Shown here: positions 44,715 to 53,888 of the stretch, piece after piece | How positions within the stretch are numbered: position 1 is the stretch's first letter | How the letters are laid out: each line of letters opens with the position of its first letter | Assembly: GCA_021740825.1 (NCBI GenBank) | Contig: JAIOZA010000020.1 | Location: 1 to 54,055 of the forward strand | Origin: Bacteroidia bacterium | GTDB taxonomy: Bacteria; Bacteroidota; Bacteroidia; B-17B0; Aurantibacillaceae | Reading direction: 5' to 3' | DNA: 54,055 nucleotides | Made by a program: the position numbers and the translations under genes | Notes under the pieces: generated by a model | Told to the model about the DNA's origin: nothing | What the model saw: the letters and a program-made list of their open reading frames with translations, nothing else | Databases searched by the model: none

Positions 44715-45626
44715 TCAAACTCCTCTTTTTAATAACAGTTTATTTTCATTAAGTAAATGCAAATTATAAATTTCAACCGCTTTTTTTATACACTTTTCTT
44801 TGTACTCAGCTGGACGAAGGTATCTTGATCCAATAATAAAAACACTTGCCGCTCCAAAAAAAGGAGTAGACTTATCTGTTAAACCAAACGGAGGATTATC
44901 GGCAATAGATACCACCACAATAGATGCAAGAGCTATGCCTACTAAGTTTAATGCAGTTCTACTAACATATTTAAACCGATATCTTTTAATGTACTTTACA
45001 GCTTCTTTATCATTATTTAATGCTCTTTTTAAATTACGTAACATAAACCCTGTAGAATAAAAAGGAGAGTTTCCGTAAGTAAAATGAGATTTAAATTGAC
45101 TGCCATAAGTTGAAGTTGAAATTAATGTTTCATTATTAGTATGTGTTGTGGTGTTTTCAATAAATAACGTTTTTGAATTTATAAATTGTTTTGTTTTAAG
45201 CATTTCTTTCGTTGGTCCTTTTTTTATTTCTTTTTTTGAGTACAAGTTGTATTTATGAAGATAATTAGAGATGTTTTCAATTTTAAATGAACTAGCACTT
45301 GCGTCATTATAGCACCTAACAATGTTTTTCAAGTAACTAAAATCTTCGTAATTATTAACTAGCTTCAGATTTTTCTTTACATAGTGACGTAATTCCGGAA
45401 AAGAACTTAGGTTTTTAATGAGCCTTCCCTTTATTACACCGTTGTCATTTGCCACATATGTTTTTTGAGTTCCTAATAATAAATAATGGTTTTGAAAACC
45501 CGTTTCCCTTGTTTCTGTATAAAGCGTTAAAGTATCTTGAGACTGAGCATAAACAATCTGATGAACTAAAGTAAAATAGAAAAGTAGTTTTTGAGAAAAT
45601 TTAAAAATTCCGGTCCTGTGCTTCAT
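44715..45626 (-). CDS. Hypothetical exported protein with C-terminal membrane segment
   Basis: A 303-residue protein. An N-terminal hydrophobic segment (about residues 10-27, KLLFYFTLVHQIVYAQ) looks like a cleavable signal; the middle holds Lys-, Asn- and Tyr-rich sequence without a known domain; residues about 230-260 (TALNLVGIALASIVVVSIAD) and about 268-285 are hydrophobic and could span the membrane. No family recognised and no T9SS sorting domain. It lies 63 bp upstream of the DUF1801 gene on the same strand. Confidence 0.6.
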   Translation of the reverse strand: MKHRTGIFKFSQKLLFYFTLVHQIVYAQSQDTLTLYTETRETGFQNHYLLLGTQKTYVANDNGVIKGRLIKNLSSFPELRHYVKKNLKLVNNYEDFSYLKNIVRCYNDASASSFKIENISNYLHKYNLYSKKEIKKGPTKEMLKTKQFINSKTLFIENTTTHTNNETLISTSTYGSQFKSHFTYGNSPFYSTGFMLRNLKRALNNDKEAVKYIKRYRFKYVSRTALNLVGIALASIVVVSIADNPPFGLTDKSTPFFGAASVFIIGSRYLRPAEYKEKCIKKAVEIYNLHLLNENKLLLKRGV

Positions 45627-45866
45627 ATTTTTTTTATTTTTTGATTTCTGTTTTAATAGTATAAATGTAACGTAAAATTTATCTGTTTTGAAGACTTATT
45701 ATGATGCTAGAATCTACTATTAAAAATAGGATATAGCTCGGCATTTGCAAACAATAAGTAAAATAATTACTTATTTACTTTTTCAACGCTAAGCCAAATC
45801 CCAATTAAATTAATTGGATTCTATTTTTTTGCCTACAAGGTGCTAATTATTTGTGTATATAAAGCT
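45627..45866. other. AT-rich intergenic region
   Basis: A 240-bp gap with no open frame. It contains CTCGGCATTTGCAAAC near 45740, sharing GCATTTGCAAA with the repeats at 47875 and 52293, and an AT-rich inverted pair (AAGTAAAATAATTACTT). No terminator is obvious. Confidence 0.4.
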
Positions 45867-46340
45867 TTATTTTGCAAGGTGGGGAGTTTTAAATTCTAAT
45901 TTTTCTAACTCAAATTTTTTAAGTGTGCTACTATATTTATAATTAATAAAATAATCGTACTGATGAACGAAGCCATTTGAAAAAACAACAAAAATAAATT
46001 CAGCATTTTCTTTATCCAACCAACCCATTAAATTTATATACACGCTAGATTTTGTTTGTTTCTGTTTAGCAGCTCCAACCATTGTTGTTACAACTCTTAT
46101 TTGCACATTTTCTATTGTTTTTGGTAAGTTTATATTTGGAAAGTCGCTTGGTTCTCCGTTAATATGCTTTCCAAAAAACAATGTATCGAAGTTGGATTTA
46201 TTTTTTTTGTTTGCTGCTTTTACAAAGTCTGTAATAGCTTGAATGTAAATTTTTGAAAGGTCAGTTTTTGTTTGAATTTTAGCTGCTTGTCCGAGTGTGA
46301 ATAATGGTATTATGAATAAGAAAATTAATTGTTTAGTCAT
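45867..46340 (-). CDS. Hypothetical exported protein
   Basis: A 157-residue protein with a signal peptide (MTKQLIFLFIIPLFTLGQ, cut before AA). The mature part has alternating strands and a helix near its start (YIQAITDFVKAANKKNKSNF) in a mixed alpha/beta layout (VVTTMVGAAKQKQTKSSVYI, FIFVVFSNGFVHQYDYFINY). No family recognised. No membrane helix, so probably periplasmic. Stands alone between long gaps. Confidence 0.6.
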   Translation of the reverse strand: MTKQLIFLFIIPLFTLGQAAKIQTKTDLSKIYIQAITDFVKAANKKNKSNFDTLFFGKHINGEPSDFPNINLPKTIENVQIRVVTTMVGAAKQKQTKSSVYINLMGWLDKENAEFIFVVFSNGFVHQYDYFINYKYSSTLKKFELEKLEFKTPHLAK

Positions 46341-46508
46341 TTTTTTTCATCTTATAAATTTATTTGATGCCCGATAAATCATTTATGAAGATTTTCAGTT
46401 CTAATCATCTATATCGCTTTACAGCTGTACGAAGTTGGCGATTTCTGTTCAAAAATGTCTGATAAATTGTTTCAGTTTTTGTTACCTCAATCATATTTAT
46501 TTCGCTCT

Positions 46509-47780
46509 TCATTGTTTATTCAAGTCGTCAAACTTTGATTTCATGGTTGGGTTGTTATGCGTTAATTTTTTAATAGTTAAGTCTTCTGTTTTTTCGTTAG
46601 CAAGTCGAAGGTTATTTTCAGAAGATACCAACGCTGCTTTCGTTTTTTCTAGTTCTTTTATTGTTTTGTCAATACCATCAATTGCATCTTTAAATTTCCG
46701 GCTTGCTAAGTCATAATTTCTGGCAAAACCATCTTTAAAATTATTCATCTTTTCTTCAAAATTAGTGATGTCAATATTTTGACTTCGAACCAATGCAAGT
46801 TCTGCCTTATATTGGATGGAGTTCATTGCAGCATTGCGCAGTAAAGTAATAATTGGAATAAAAAATTGAGGTCGTACAACATACATTTTACTGTATTTGT
46901 GCGATACATCAACAATTCCAGAATCGTAGTATTCACTTGCAGTTTCTAATAATGAAACAAGAACCGCGTATTCACATTTTTTTTCGTTTCTGTCTTTGTC
47001 AAGTTCTTTGAAAAAATCTTCATTTTTCTTTTTTGTTGCTGTTTCATCTCCCTCATTTTTCATTTCAAACATGATTGAAACAATTTCATTACCTGCCTCG
47101 TCTGTTTCTCTGTAAATGAAATCTCCTTTGCTGCCTGATTTAGAGTCATTATCCTTTTCAAAATAGGCTTTTTGAAAAGCGGTAGACCTAAGTTTATTAA
47201 ATTCGGTCTCACAATGTTGCTCAAGAGTTTCGCCTAACATTTTAGTTGAAAGTTTTAACTTCATGTCTTTTACTCGGGCTATTTCCTCGTCTTTGTATTT
47301 TATTATGACATCTTTATTTTGCAATTCCGATGAAAATTGTTGCTTTAAAGAATTTGCTAGATTTTGTTTTTCTAGCTCTTTTGTCTTTAAGTCATTTTCA
47401 AGATTATCTCTTTCTTTCTGCACTTTTTGCACAGCCTCATTCACAGCAAGTTTTTTAGCTACTTCTGTATTGTCAATTTTTGCTTTAAGCTGTAATAACT
47501 CATTTTCTTTTTGAGATAGTTTTTGAGATAATTCAATTTCTTTTTTGGCTTTGAGTTCAGCCAATTCTTGATCTTTTTTAGCAAGTTGTTCTTGTAACGA
47601 ATTTTTAATAGTAGCTTCAGCTAATTTTATTGCGCTTTCCTTATCTTTTTCGGCAAGTGCAAGTCTGCTTTGAATTTCTTCTTCAAATTGGTGATCACGA
47701 ACTTGTTTTAAAATATCAGCAAAGCCTGCTTCATCAACTTTAAATTCTTTTTTACAATTAGGGCAAATTAATTCGTTCAT
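46509..47780 (-). CDS. DUF2130 domain coiled-coil protein
   Basis: A 423-residue cytosolic protein. It opens with a CPNCKKEF zinc-ribbon-like site (Cys6, Cys9) but lacks a second Cys pair, then a long Lys/Glu-rich coiled coil (about 30-165, e.g. KKDQELAELKAKKEIELSQK), then the DUF2130 domain (about 170-345: GETLEQHCETEFNKLRSTAF, SKGDFIYRETDEAGNEIVSI, ECAVLV-like KCEYAVLVSLLE), and a second coiled coil (about 350-420). The domain resembles a restriction-endonuclease/nuclease fold (GDFIYRE, and a later E-x-K type EMKNEG). Biological role unknown; these genes are often scattered in accessory regions and sometimes near defence genes. Confidence 0.88.
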   Translation of the reverse strand: MNELICPNCKKEFKVDEAGFADILKQVRDHQFEEEIQSRLALAEKDKESAIKLAEATIKNSLQEQLAKKDQELAELKAKKEIELSQKLSQKENELLQLKAKIDNTEVAKKLAVNEAVQKVQKERDNLENDLKTKELEKQNLANSLKQQFSSELQNKDVIIKYKDEEIARVKDMKLKLSTKMLGETLEQHCETEFNKLRSTAFQKAYFEKDNDSKSGSKGDFIYRETDEAGNEIVSIMFEMKNEGDETATKKKNEDFFKELDKDRNEKKCEYAVLVSLLETASEYYDSGIVDVSHKYSKMYVVRPQFFIPIITLLRNAAMNSIQYKAELALVRSQNIDITNFEEKMNNFKDGFARNYDLASRKFKDAIDGIDKTIKELEKTKAALVSSENNLRLANEKTEDLTIKKLTHNNPTMKSKFDDLNKQ

Positions 47781-47874
47781 ACTTTATATTTTATTGTTGG
47801 TAGTTTAGGTTAAGAATGAGTACTAACGGTTTCGGACTCTACTTCAGTGTGGGTTTTGAAATCGTTGTTTTCCA

Positions 47875-47917
47875 AAACGTTTCTCTAAATATACTATGTT
47901 GCTAAGCATTTGCAAAG
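47875..47917. repeat. Intergenic repeat copy 1 (43 bp)
   Basis: AAACGTTT ... AAATATACTATGTT ... GCATTTGCAAAG; 38 of 43 positions match 52293-52335 with no gaps. It lies between the divergent DUF2130 (-) and anchor-L (+) genes, where promoters would be expected. Confidence 0.8.
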
Positions 47918-48059
47918 AAAATATAGAAAAAGTTTCTACCGTTTTTGTAATTCCTTTACTTTCTCGTAAGTTGAATAAAACCATAGTGATTTTTTATTGC
48001 GTAATTTTATTTAGTATTTTTACGATATCATCTTCCAACTTAAATAATAAAATTGTATA

Positions 48060-49706
48060 GTGAAAAATGTTTTTATTTTTCTTGTATTATTGTTGTCAAG
48101 GAGTGTTTATGCTCAGCTTGCGGTTACAAGTGCTTTAACACCAACGCAGCTTGTGAACAATGTATTACTTGGGCCAGGAGTTGTTGCATTTAATATTCAA
48201 TATACCGGCGCCTCACAGGCACTTGGTTTTTTTAATGGAGTAAACTCTAATATAGGTTTAGATAGCGGTGTTATAATATCAACAGGTAAAGTTATAAATG
48301 CAATAGGGCCGAATAATACCACATCAATTACAACAATTAATAATACTCCTGGTAATTCTCAACTCACGCAATTAGCTGGTCAACCCACCAGGGATGCCGC
48401 CATTTTAGAGTTTGATTTTATACCTTCCGCTGATTCAGTTCGATTTAGGTACGTATTCGCTTCAGATGAATATTATGAGGGTGTGTGCACACCTTATAAT
48501 GATATTTTTGCATTTTTAATGAATGGTCCAGGAATAACAGGTACAGTTAATATCGCTCTTGTGCCCGGAACTGCAACGCCTGTTAGTATTAGCTCCGTTA
48601 ATGGAGGAGTATTAGGAGATCCGATTTACGGACCAAGCACCAGTTACACTTATTGCGTTTTAACTAATACGGTTTTTTATGTAGATAACACTTCGGCAAC
48701 AGGCTTAAGTGTTCAATACGATGGATTTACAAAAGTGTTTAGTGCAAAATCCAAAGTTATTCCTTGTCAAACGTATCATATAAAATTAGCGATTGCGGAC
48801 GGTGGAAATGATAATACCTGGGACTCATCAGTCTTTTTAGAAGCTGGTAGTTTTAATACTCAATATTTAAGTGTAAGTAGTCAGCCAAAATATACGGGTG
48901 GTTTTTTAGATTCATCTGCAATTGAAGGATGCGGCCAAGCAATTATTACATTTAAAAGATATGATTCTATTCCCTATCCCCGTCATGTAGATTATATTCT
49001 CTCTGGCACAGCTTCGCCTTCGGATTATTTAATTAGTGCACCAAATATATATTTTGCTCCAGGTAGGGACACGGTTAATATAAGTATTAAGCCTTTATTT
49101 GATAATTTACAAGAAGGTATTGAAACTTTATCGTTAACCATAGTGCCAGATTTTATTGTTTGCAATGGTTGGACTATTCCGGGCGGCTCAGTTAAGTTTA
49201 TAGACGACCCGAAAATTGATATTTCTATTTCAAAAAACATACCTCCTTGTCCTTACGATAGCATTAGCTTGACAGTTAATTTGTCAAATGTGGTGTCTAG
49301 TAACTCTTATTCTTTATCTTGGGCATCAAACTCAGGAAACACTTATTATTCTAATCCCATTTCTGTTTTTCCTAGTAAGGGCTTAATTTTTACCGCAAAT
49401 GTTATTGATAATTGTGGTCAAAAAGCTTCTATGCCCGTTACGTTAGATTATGATTGCCCAATTATTATTCCAAATGTAATTACGCCAAATGGAGATCATG
49501 TAAATGATAAATTTATTATTGATGGTATAGAGCATATTGGTACAATTAATTTATATGTATTTAATCGTTGGGGCACTTTAATTTATGAAATGAATAATTA
49601 TGATAATGCTTGGAGCCCAATAAATGAGGCTGATGGTGTTTATTTTTATGTAATTGAAACTATGGATGAGCAAAAATTTAAAGGGCATTTAACTATATTT
49701 AAATAA
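48060..49706 (+). CDS. Choice-of-anchor L protein with gliding-type (type B) T9SS domain
   Basis: A 548-residue extracellular protein. GTG start (48060) gives the signal peptide MKNVFIFLVLLLSRSVYAQ; the same base run reads TAG-TGA in other frames. Residues about 30-245 form a choice-of-anchor L domain (GLDSGVIISTGKVINAIGPN, RYVFASDEYYEGVCTPYND), followed by two or three beta-sandwich domains and, at the C-terminus (about 465-548), NVITPNGDHVNDKFIIDGIE ... NRWGTLIYE, the 'gliding motility-associated C-terminal domain' (type B) which sends proteins through T9SS to large surface assemblies such as SprB. A surface adhesin is the likely role. Confidence 0.9.
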   Translation: MKNVFIFLVLLLSRSVYAQLAVTSALTPTQLVNNVLLGPGVVAFNIQYTGASQALGFFNGVNSNIGLDSGVIISTGKVINAIGPNNTTSITTINNTPGNSQLTQLAGQPTRDAAILEFDFIPSADSVRFRYVFASDEYYEGVCTPYNDIFAFLMNGPGITGTVNIALVPGTATPVSISSVNGGVLGDPIYGPSTSYTYCVLTNTVFYVDNTSATGLSVQYDGFTKVFSAKSKVIPCQTYHIKLAIADGGNDNTWDSSVFLEAGSFNTQYLSVSSQPKYTGGFLDSSAIEGCGQAIITFKRYDSIPYPRHVDYILSGTASPSDYLISAPNIYFAPGRDTVNISIKPLFDNLQEGIETLSLTIVPDFIVCNGWTIPGGSVKFIDDPKIDISISKNIPPCPYDSISLTVNLSNVVSSNSYSLSWASNSGNTYYSNPISVFPSKGLIFTANVIDNCGQKASMPVTLDYDCPIIIPNVITPNGDHVNDKFIIDGIEHIGTINLYVFNRWGTLIYEMNNYDNAWSPINEADGVYFYVIETMDEQKFKGHLTIFK

Positions 49707-49759
49707 CCTAGTGGCTGTTGAAAATTTCATTCGAAAATAGTGTTTTAAGAAAAGTTTTT

Positions 49760-49926
49760 TTGTGCGGTTTTGTGTTTTGAAACTAAGTTTTGTTTGGAAT
49801 TTAAAACTATGTCTTCTATATACTAATAAAAAAGACAACTATTTAATGGACTTTTGAAACCTGAAAATAATTGTCTTTCAACTAGCTAGAGAGGGCTTCT
49901 GCAAAAGCGTTGTTGTCTGCCAAACT
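49760..49926. repeat. Intergenic repeat copy 2, modular
   Basis: Shares three modules, in the same order, with 52265-52395: TTGTGCGGTTTTG (49760-49772), GAAAATAATTGTC (49863-49875) and CTTYTGCAAAWGC-TTG-TCTGCCAAACT (about 49896-49926). The hairpin-like part between the last two differs in sequence. A short stem AAACTCTTT/AAAGAGTTT follows (49922-49943). Confidence 0.75.
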
Positions 49927-49987
49927 CTTTGCTTAAAGAGTTTTAGCTGTTGCCACTTCTTTAGTTTATTCCTTTGAGTCTTTTAAT

Positions 49988-51127
49988 TTAATTTTCATAT
50001 TGAGAAAATGTCGTAAAATTTTTACCGTCATAACGGCTTAGCCCAAACCATTTCGTTCCAAACCATAAGTTGCCTTCTTTGTCTTCTAAAACAGTCATTA
50101 CTGCATTGTTTATTAGTCCGTCCTTTTCATTAAAGTTTTTAATAGTCTTGCCATCATAACACCATACTCCATCCTCTTCGGTCGTGAACCAAAGATTACC
50201 TTTTTGATCTTCCAAAATAGCATATGCGTTTCCGCTTAAAAATCCTTCCTTAGTTCCAAAGCGCGTAAATATTTTGCCATCATAGCGGCAAGCTCCGTGG
50301 TTTCTTGTAGCAAACCAAACATTTCCTGCTTTATCTTCCATCATTGAAAAAATCATATCATCAGAAATATAATCTTGTGATTGAATAAAAGGGTTGTTTT
50401 CCGGGAAAATATATGAGGAATTTTGAGTATTGCCAGTTCTTCTTTTGTCTTGGTTTGTTTTATAATAGTCTAAAGATGGAAGATAGTGCTTAAAATTTTT
50501 TCCGTCATATTTACATACGCCACCGCCATTCCACGAACTAAACCAAATGTTTCCACTTTTATCTTGTATAATATCACTAATAAATTTCTCGCGCTTTTCA
50601 CCAAAGAATGGATGCTCGTACTTATAAAGAAAGTTAGTGAGATTAGTTCCATCATACCTATAAATCCCTTTATTCATCGCGCCAAACCATAAGTTTCCAT
50701 CTTTGTCTTCTAACATACATGTAATGCTTAATGTGTCGGGCACAGGATATTTTGTAAATTTATCACCGTCATACTTGCATATTCCATTTTTCGTCCCAAG
50801 TATAATATTTCCTGATCTGTCCTGAATAATTGCAACTACATCGTTGTTGCACAAACCGTCTTTGGTAGTAAAATTGATAAATGATTTTCCATTATAACGA
50901 TAAGCACCTTCTCCACGAATGCTAAACCATAAGTTGCCTTCTTTGTCAACAAGTTGGCAAACTACATTCTCGTGCTGTGTTCCAAAAGTTCGAACAATTT
51001 TTGGGAAATCACCTTCGATTGGTGTTTGTTGATTTATAATGGCTTGGGGTGAGTCTGTTTTTATTTGGCCATTGCAGGAAGTGATAAAAACTAATAGCAA
51101 AAGCAAGTAATTGATTGACTTTGTCAT
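49988..51127 (-). CDS. Lipoprotein with two-component-type Reg_prop beta-propeller
   Basis: A 379-residue lipoprotein with signal MTKSINYLLLLLVFITS and lipobox Cys18. The mature part is about seven Reg_prop repeats of ~42 residues (DKEGNLWFSIRGEGAYRYNG, DRSGNIILGTKNGICKYDG, DKDGNLWFGAMNKGIYRYDG and so on), the seven-bladed propeller found as sensor in hybrid two-component systems. Here it is free of kinase, so it may act as a surface or periplasmic ligand binder. The blade at about 220-260 is interrupted by a longer loop (SSYIFPENNPFIQSQDY). Family certain, role unknown. Confidence 0.9.
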   Translation of the reverse strand: MTKSINYLLLLLVFITSCNGQIKTDSPQAIINQQTPIEGDFPKIVRTFGTQHENVVCQLVDKEGNLWFSIRGEGAYRYNGKSFINFTTKDGLCNNDVVAIIQDRSGNIILGTKNGICKYDGDKFTKYPVPDTLSITCMLEDKDGNLWFGAMNKGIYRYDGTNLTNFLYKYEHPFFGEKREKFISDIIQDKSGNIWFSSWNGGGVCKYDGKNFKHYLPSLDYYKTNQDKRRTGNTQNSSYIFPENNPFIQSQDYISDDMIFSMMEDKAGNVWFATRNHGACRYDGKIFTRFGTKEGFLSGNAYAILEDQKGNLWFTTEEDGVWCYDGKTIKNFNEKDGLINNAVMTVLEDKEGNLWFGTKWFGLSRYDGKNFTTFSQYEN

Positions 51128-51421
51128 AATTAAAAATTTACGAGCAAAAGTAGTTTTAATTTAGAAAGTAACTTGTTATTGAGTTGTAATTGTTTTGTTG
51201 CTTCATTCTTGCACGTTAAGAGGTCTTAAATTGTTGCAGCTAGTGTTTTGCAGCTGCAAGAGGTTAGGGACTTTTACTACAAAATTTGATTTAAAAAACT
51301 AATGTTTCAATAACCACAAAACCGTATTTGGAACACGAAACTCCTCCTTTTGTTAGGTTCTGTGATAAAACGGTCAAATAATATTATTAAAAATAAAAAT
51401 TCAACCACTAAAATTCAATAC
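51128..51421. other. AT-rich intergenic region
   Basis: A 294-bp gap with no gene. It contains GCAGCTAGTGTTTTGCAGCTGC, a small hairpin near 51238-51260, and a CCGTATTTGGAACACGAAAC stretch around 51332 that recalls GGTTTTGGAACAC in the 52.3-kb repeat. Not enough for a firm call. Confidence 0.4.
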
Positions 51422-52201
51422 TTATGGCTCTTTATTGTTTTTGTTAAATGAGTAGTTTAAACTAACAAAGATAAAATGAAGTTGAATAAAATTATATCGA
51501 TACGTGCCGTTTGCTCCACCTTCTAGCAGTCTATAGCCAATGTTTCCTTGTAGGTTTTTAGAGAAACGGTATCTTCCAGATAATGAAAGGTCAATTGCTC
51601 TGCCTTTAGTTGCAGCTATACCTTCTCCAAAAAAATCAACGCCCATTTTTTGAGATATTTCCCAATTGGCTATTAGGTTGATAAGAGGAGCGAACCCAAT
51701 ACTAAAATTTTCACGTAAATGTTCACTATTCTTCAACGATACTCCTGCATCTCTTATTTTTGCAGACAAACCAAGACCAAATTTAAAATTGTTTTTAATT
51801 ATTATTCTTCGATTATAGGTAAAGCGATAAGAATTAAACTTGTAAATAACTTCTATCGGTATGTTAGCTTTAAAGTTTTTTCCATCAAATAGTATATCCT
51901 CTGGTATTGTTCCAGTTTCTGCAATTTTTAAAGGAGCATAAAGAAATGAAAAATGATTTTTCCCATTTAATAAATAACCAGCGCGCAACCTCAAAAATGG
52001 AATTACTGGAGTTTGAAAATCATTTTTCAGAGAAAATAAGGTCCCATTATTGCCGTTGCGAATATCATTCATATCTGTAAAGCATGCTCCTGATTCAAGA
52101 TTAACGAAAGGCTGAGCATTCGTAGTCAAATTGGAATTCAAACAAATAAAAATAATCCAATATCTAGACTGGAAAGCAAGCTTAGAAATCAAGTGATTCA
52201 T
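51422..52201 (-). CDS. Predicted outer-membrane beta-barrel protein
   Basis: A 259-residue exported protein: signal near residues 1-30 (LAFQSRYWIIFICLNSNLTTNA), then many short amphipathic strands alternating with polar turns (LRLRAGYLLNGKNHFSFLYA, VIYKFNSYRFTYNRRIIIKN, FGLGLSAKIRDAGVSL, FSKNLQGNIGYRLLEGGANG) ending in an aromatic-rich C-terminus (FVSLNYSFNKNNKEP). This fits an 8- to 10-strand porin-like barrel. No specific family recognised; probably a small outer-membrane protein. Confidence 0.7.
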   Translation of the reverse strand: MNHLISKLAFQSRYWIIFICLNSNLTTNAQPFVNLESGACFTDMNDIRNGNNGTLFSLKNDFQTPVIPFLRLRAGYLLNGKNHFSFLYAPLKIAETGTIPEDILFDGKNFKANIPIEVIYKFNSYRFTYNRRIIIKNNFKFGLGLSAKIRDAGVSLKNSEHLRENFSIGFAPLINLIANWEISQKMGVDFFGEGIAATKGRAIDLSLSGRYRFSKNLQGNIGYRLLEGGANGTYRYNFIQLHFIFVSLNYSFNKNNKEP

Positions 52202-52264
52202 ATTGAGTTCTTATTTTTATAAAGTATGTTGTTTAATCCTTTATAACGTTTTGCATGCATAACT

Positions 52265-52395
52265 TGTGCGGTTTTGGAACACTCGTCTACCGAAACGTTT
52301 AAATAAATATACTATGTTTCTATGCATTTGCAAAGCGAAAATAATTGTCCCAGCGGAGCGACCGCTTTTGCAAATGCTTTGATTTCTGCCAAACT
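52265..52395. repeat. Intergenic repeat copy 3, most complete
   Basis: Holds the AAACGTTT..GCATTTGCAAAG block (52293-52335) shared with 47875, and the TTGTGCGGTTTTG, GAAAATAATTGTC and TCTGCCAAACT modules shared with 49760-49926. CATAACTTGTG (left) and GCGTCTGTTATG (right, near 52405) are inverted at the edges. It contains GCATTTGCAAAG / CTTTTGCAAATGC, an inverted pair at 52324-52335 and 52365-52377 which would form a long stem. Confidence 0.75.
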
Positions 52396-52430
52396 GTTGC
52401 CTTAGCGTCTGTTATGTTCAGTAATTTTTT

Positions 52431-52856
52431 TCACGCTTTATTAACGTTATTGAAAATTACAATAAAATAAGGTATAGTAAGCGCCAAAGATATTCCAAAG
52501 AAAATAATAGCATCCGTTAAAAGAAATAGCCATGAATCGACAGCACAAATTCTTTTACCATTCTTTTTTTCAAGATAAACAATAGGAACTTTTCCAAATG
52601 GATAATCAATACTTGAATTTAAACAGTCATAGATAAATGTATTATTCTCTGCTTTAACTTCAATTACTAGTGCATTGCTGTACTGTCCATATTTGTCTTT
52701 ACCTTGTAAACGTCTTACTTGAATAACTTTCCCAAACGCTTTTTTGCCTTTCTTTTTTAATAATATTGCTTTATATACGTCCTTTAAAACTAAAAAAATA
52801 AAAACAATAGCACTTAGTGCTAAAAAAACGTAACCTATAGCTTCGCGCTTATCCAT
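52431..52856 (-). CDS. DUF3592-like membrane protein
   Basis: A 141-residue protein with one helix near the N-terminus (about 8-24, YVFLALSAIVFIFLVLK), a soluble beta-rich middle (FGKVIQVRRLQGKDKYGQYS ... NALVIEVKAENNTFIYDCLN, VPIVYLEKKNGKRICAV) and one or two helices at the C-terminus (about 110-133). This layout matches DUF3592. Function unknown. It lies 12 bp downstream of the secreted-protein gene at 52869, so likely cotranscribed. Confidence 0.75.
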   Translation of the reverse strand: MDKREAIGYVFLALSAIVFIFLVLKDVYKAILLKKKGKKAFGKVIQVRRLQGKDKYGQYSNALVIEVKAENNTFIYDCLNSSIDYPFGKVPIVYLEKKNGKRICAVDSWLFLLTDAIIFFGISLALTIPYFIVIFNNVNKA

Positions 52857-52868
52857 CGTATATGCCTT

Positions 52869-53888
52869 TTATTCACAAGTACAAGCTGTATATTCATACG
52901 TGTCTACTTTCCAATCTGCATACTTTCCATTTCCCAGATAAATAGATTTCATAGTTACTCCAGTATATCCGCAATTACCTTTTGGTCCTTGAATATAAAC
53001 GTTAATAAAAAACCATTTATATTTAGGAATACCGTTCAATTCTTTCTCTACCTCAATTTCATTACTGCTCTTACTTATTTTGAGAACCTTATATTTACTT
53101 TCACCAAAATGGTCAGATAGAACTTTTGAAGCAAGCTCTCTAGAAATTTCATTACCAATGCCATTAAAGTTGTCTAGTTTGTAACTTTGGGGTGCGGGAG
53201 TAACATTTGCAAGTTCTTTATACAATTTTTCTTTTTTCAATTTTATTTCATTTTCAATTTTAGAACTTATTTGATCAAATGGGTAATTTGATTCGCAATT
53301 TATCTTGAGGGTAGGATATTTTTTAATTTCAAAAGAAGTACCAATATTAACAAATTGTTTAAAGCGTTCTAAGTCTTCTTGAAATACACCAAAATCCATA
53401 GTTACTTGTTGTCTTTTTATTATATCATAAACCCTAATCGAATATTTTTCAATGTGCAATTTTAAATTACCTCCATTCTGACTTTTTAAGCGCTCGATTA
53501 TTCTGTAATTAAATTCATTGTTATAAATAGTATTAACTTCTATAGAAGAGCTACTTGAATTTGGCAATAAAATACTTTCTCCAACAATTAGGTTTTTATC
53601 ATCCTGTTTAGCTAAAATGCATATTTCTTCAAACGAACTCGGTTCATCATAAAAATTAAATTCAACCATTAAAACTTCAGAAGGTTTAAGTGCTATTTTT
53701 TGTATTCCTCCTATCGAGAAGTTTAAGAAAATGTCTTTATTAGTTGTTGCAGCAGAAAGGTTTTTGATAACATCACAATTTTCTTTGCAAGATTGGTCGG
53801 TAAATTTAATTACAGTTTGAGCTGAAGTTTTAGAATTTGTTAGGATTAGAGCTGCTCCTAATATGAAAGTTAAGTATTGACGTTTCAT
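52869..53888 (-). CDS. Hypothetical exported protein
   Basis: A 339-residue protein with a signal peptide (MKRQYLTFILGAALILTNSK, cleaved near SAQT). No family recognised. It has a beta-rich N-terminal half (FLNFSIGGIQKIALKPSEVL, MVEFNFYDEPSSFEEICILA) and an alpha/beta C-terminal half (NGIGNEISRELASKVLSDHF, YKWFFINVYIQGPKGNCGYT) ending in a Cys-rich tip ACTCE with CxC. Cysteines at about 35, 39, 72, 201, 312, 335, 337 could form disulfides in the periplasm. First gene of the pair with the DUF3592 gene; the promoter would be in 53889-53950. Confidence 0.65.
   Translation of the reverse strand: MKRQYLTFILGAALILTNSKTSAQTVIKFTDQSCKENCDVIKNLSAATTNKDIFLNFSIGGIQKIALKPSEVLMVEFNFYDEPSSFEEICILAKQDDKNLIVGESILLPNSSSSSIEVNTIYNNEFNYRIIERLKSQNGGNLKLHIEKYSIRVYDIIKRQQVTMDFGVFQEDLERFKQFVNIGTSFEIKKYPTLKINCESNYPFDQISSKIENEIKLKKEKLYKELANVTPAPQSYKLDNFNGIGNEISRELASKVLSDHFGESKYKVLKISKSSNEIEVEKELNGIPKYKWFFINVYIQGPKGNCGYTGVTMKSIYLGNGKYADWKVDTYEYTACTCE

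Noticed and set aside
46435-47514. Plus-strand frames opposite DUF2130
   Set aside because: Their Ser/Phe/Leu-rich content is the mirror of a Lys/Glu coiled coil; not coding.
52202-52430. Integron attC site
   Set aside because: Edges resemble CATAAC/GTTATG, but the RYYYAAC/GTTRRRY core sites do not fit and no integrase is in the window; kept only as a repeat family with a test proposed.
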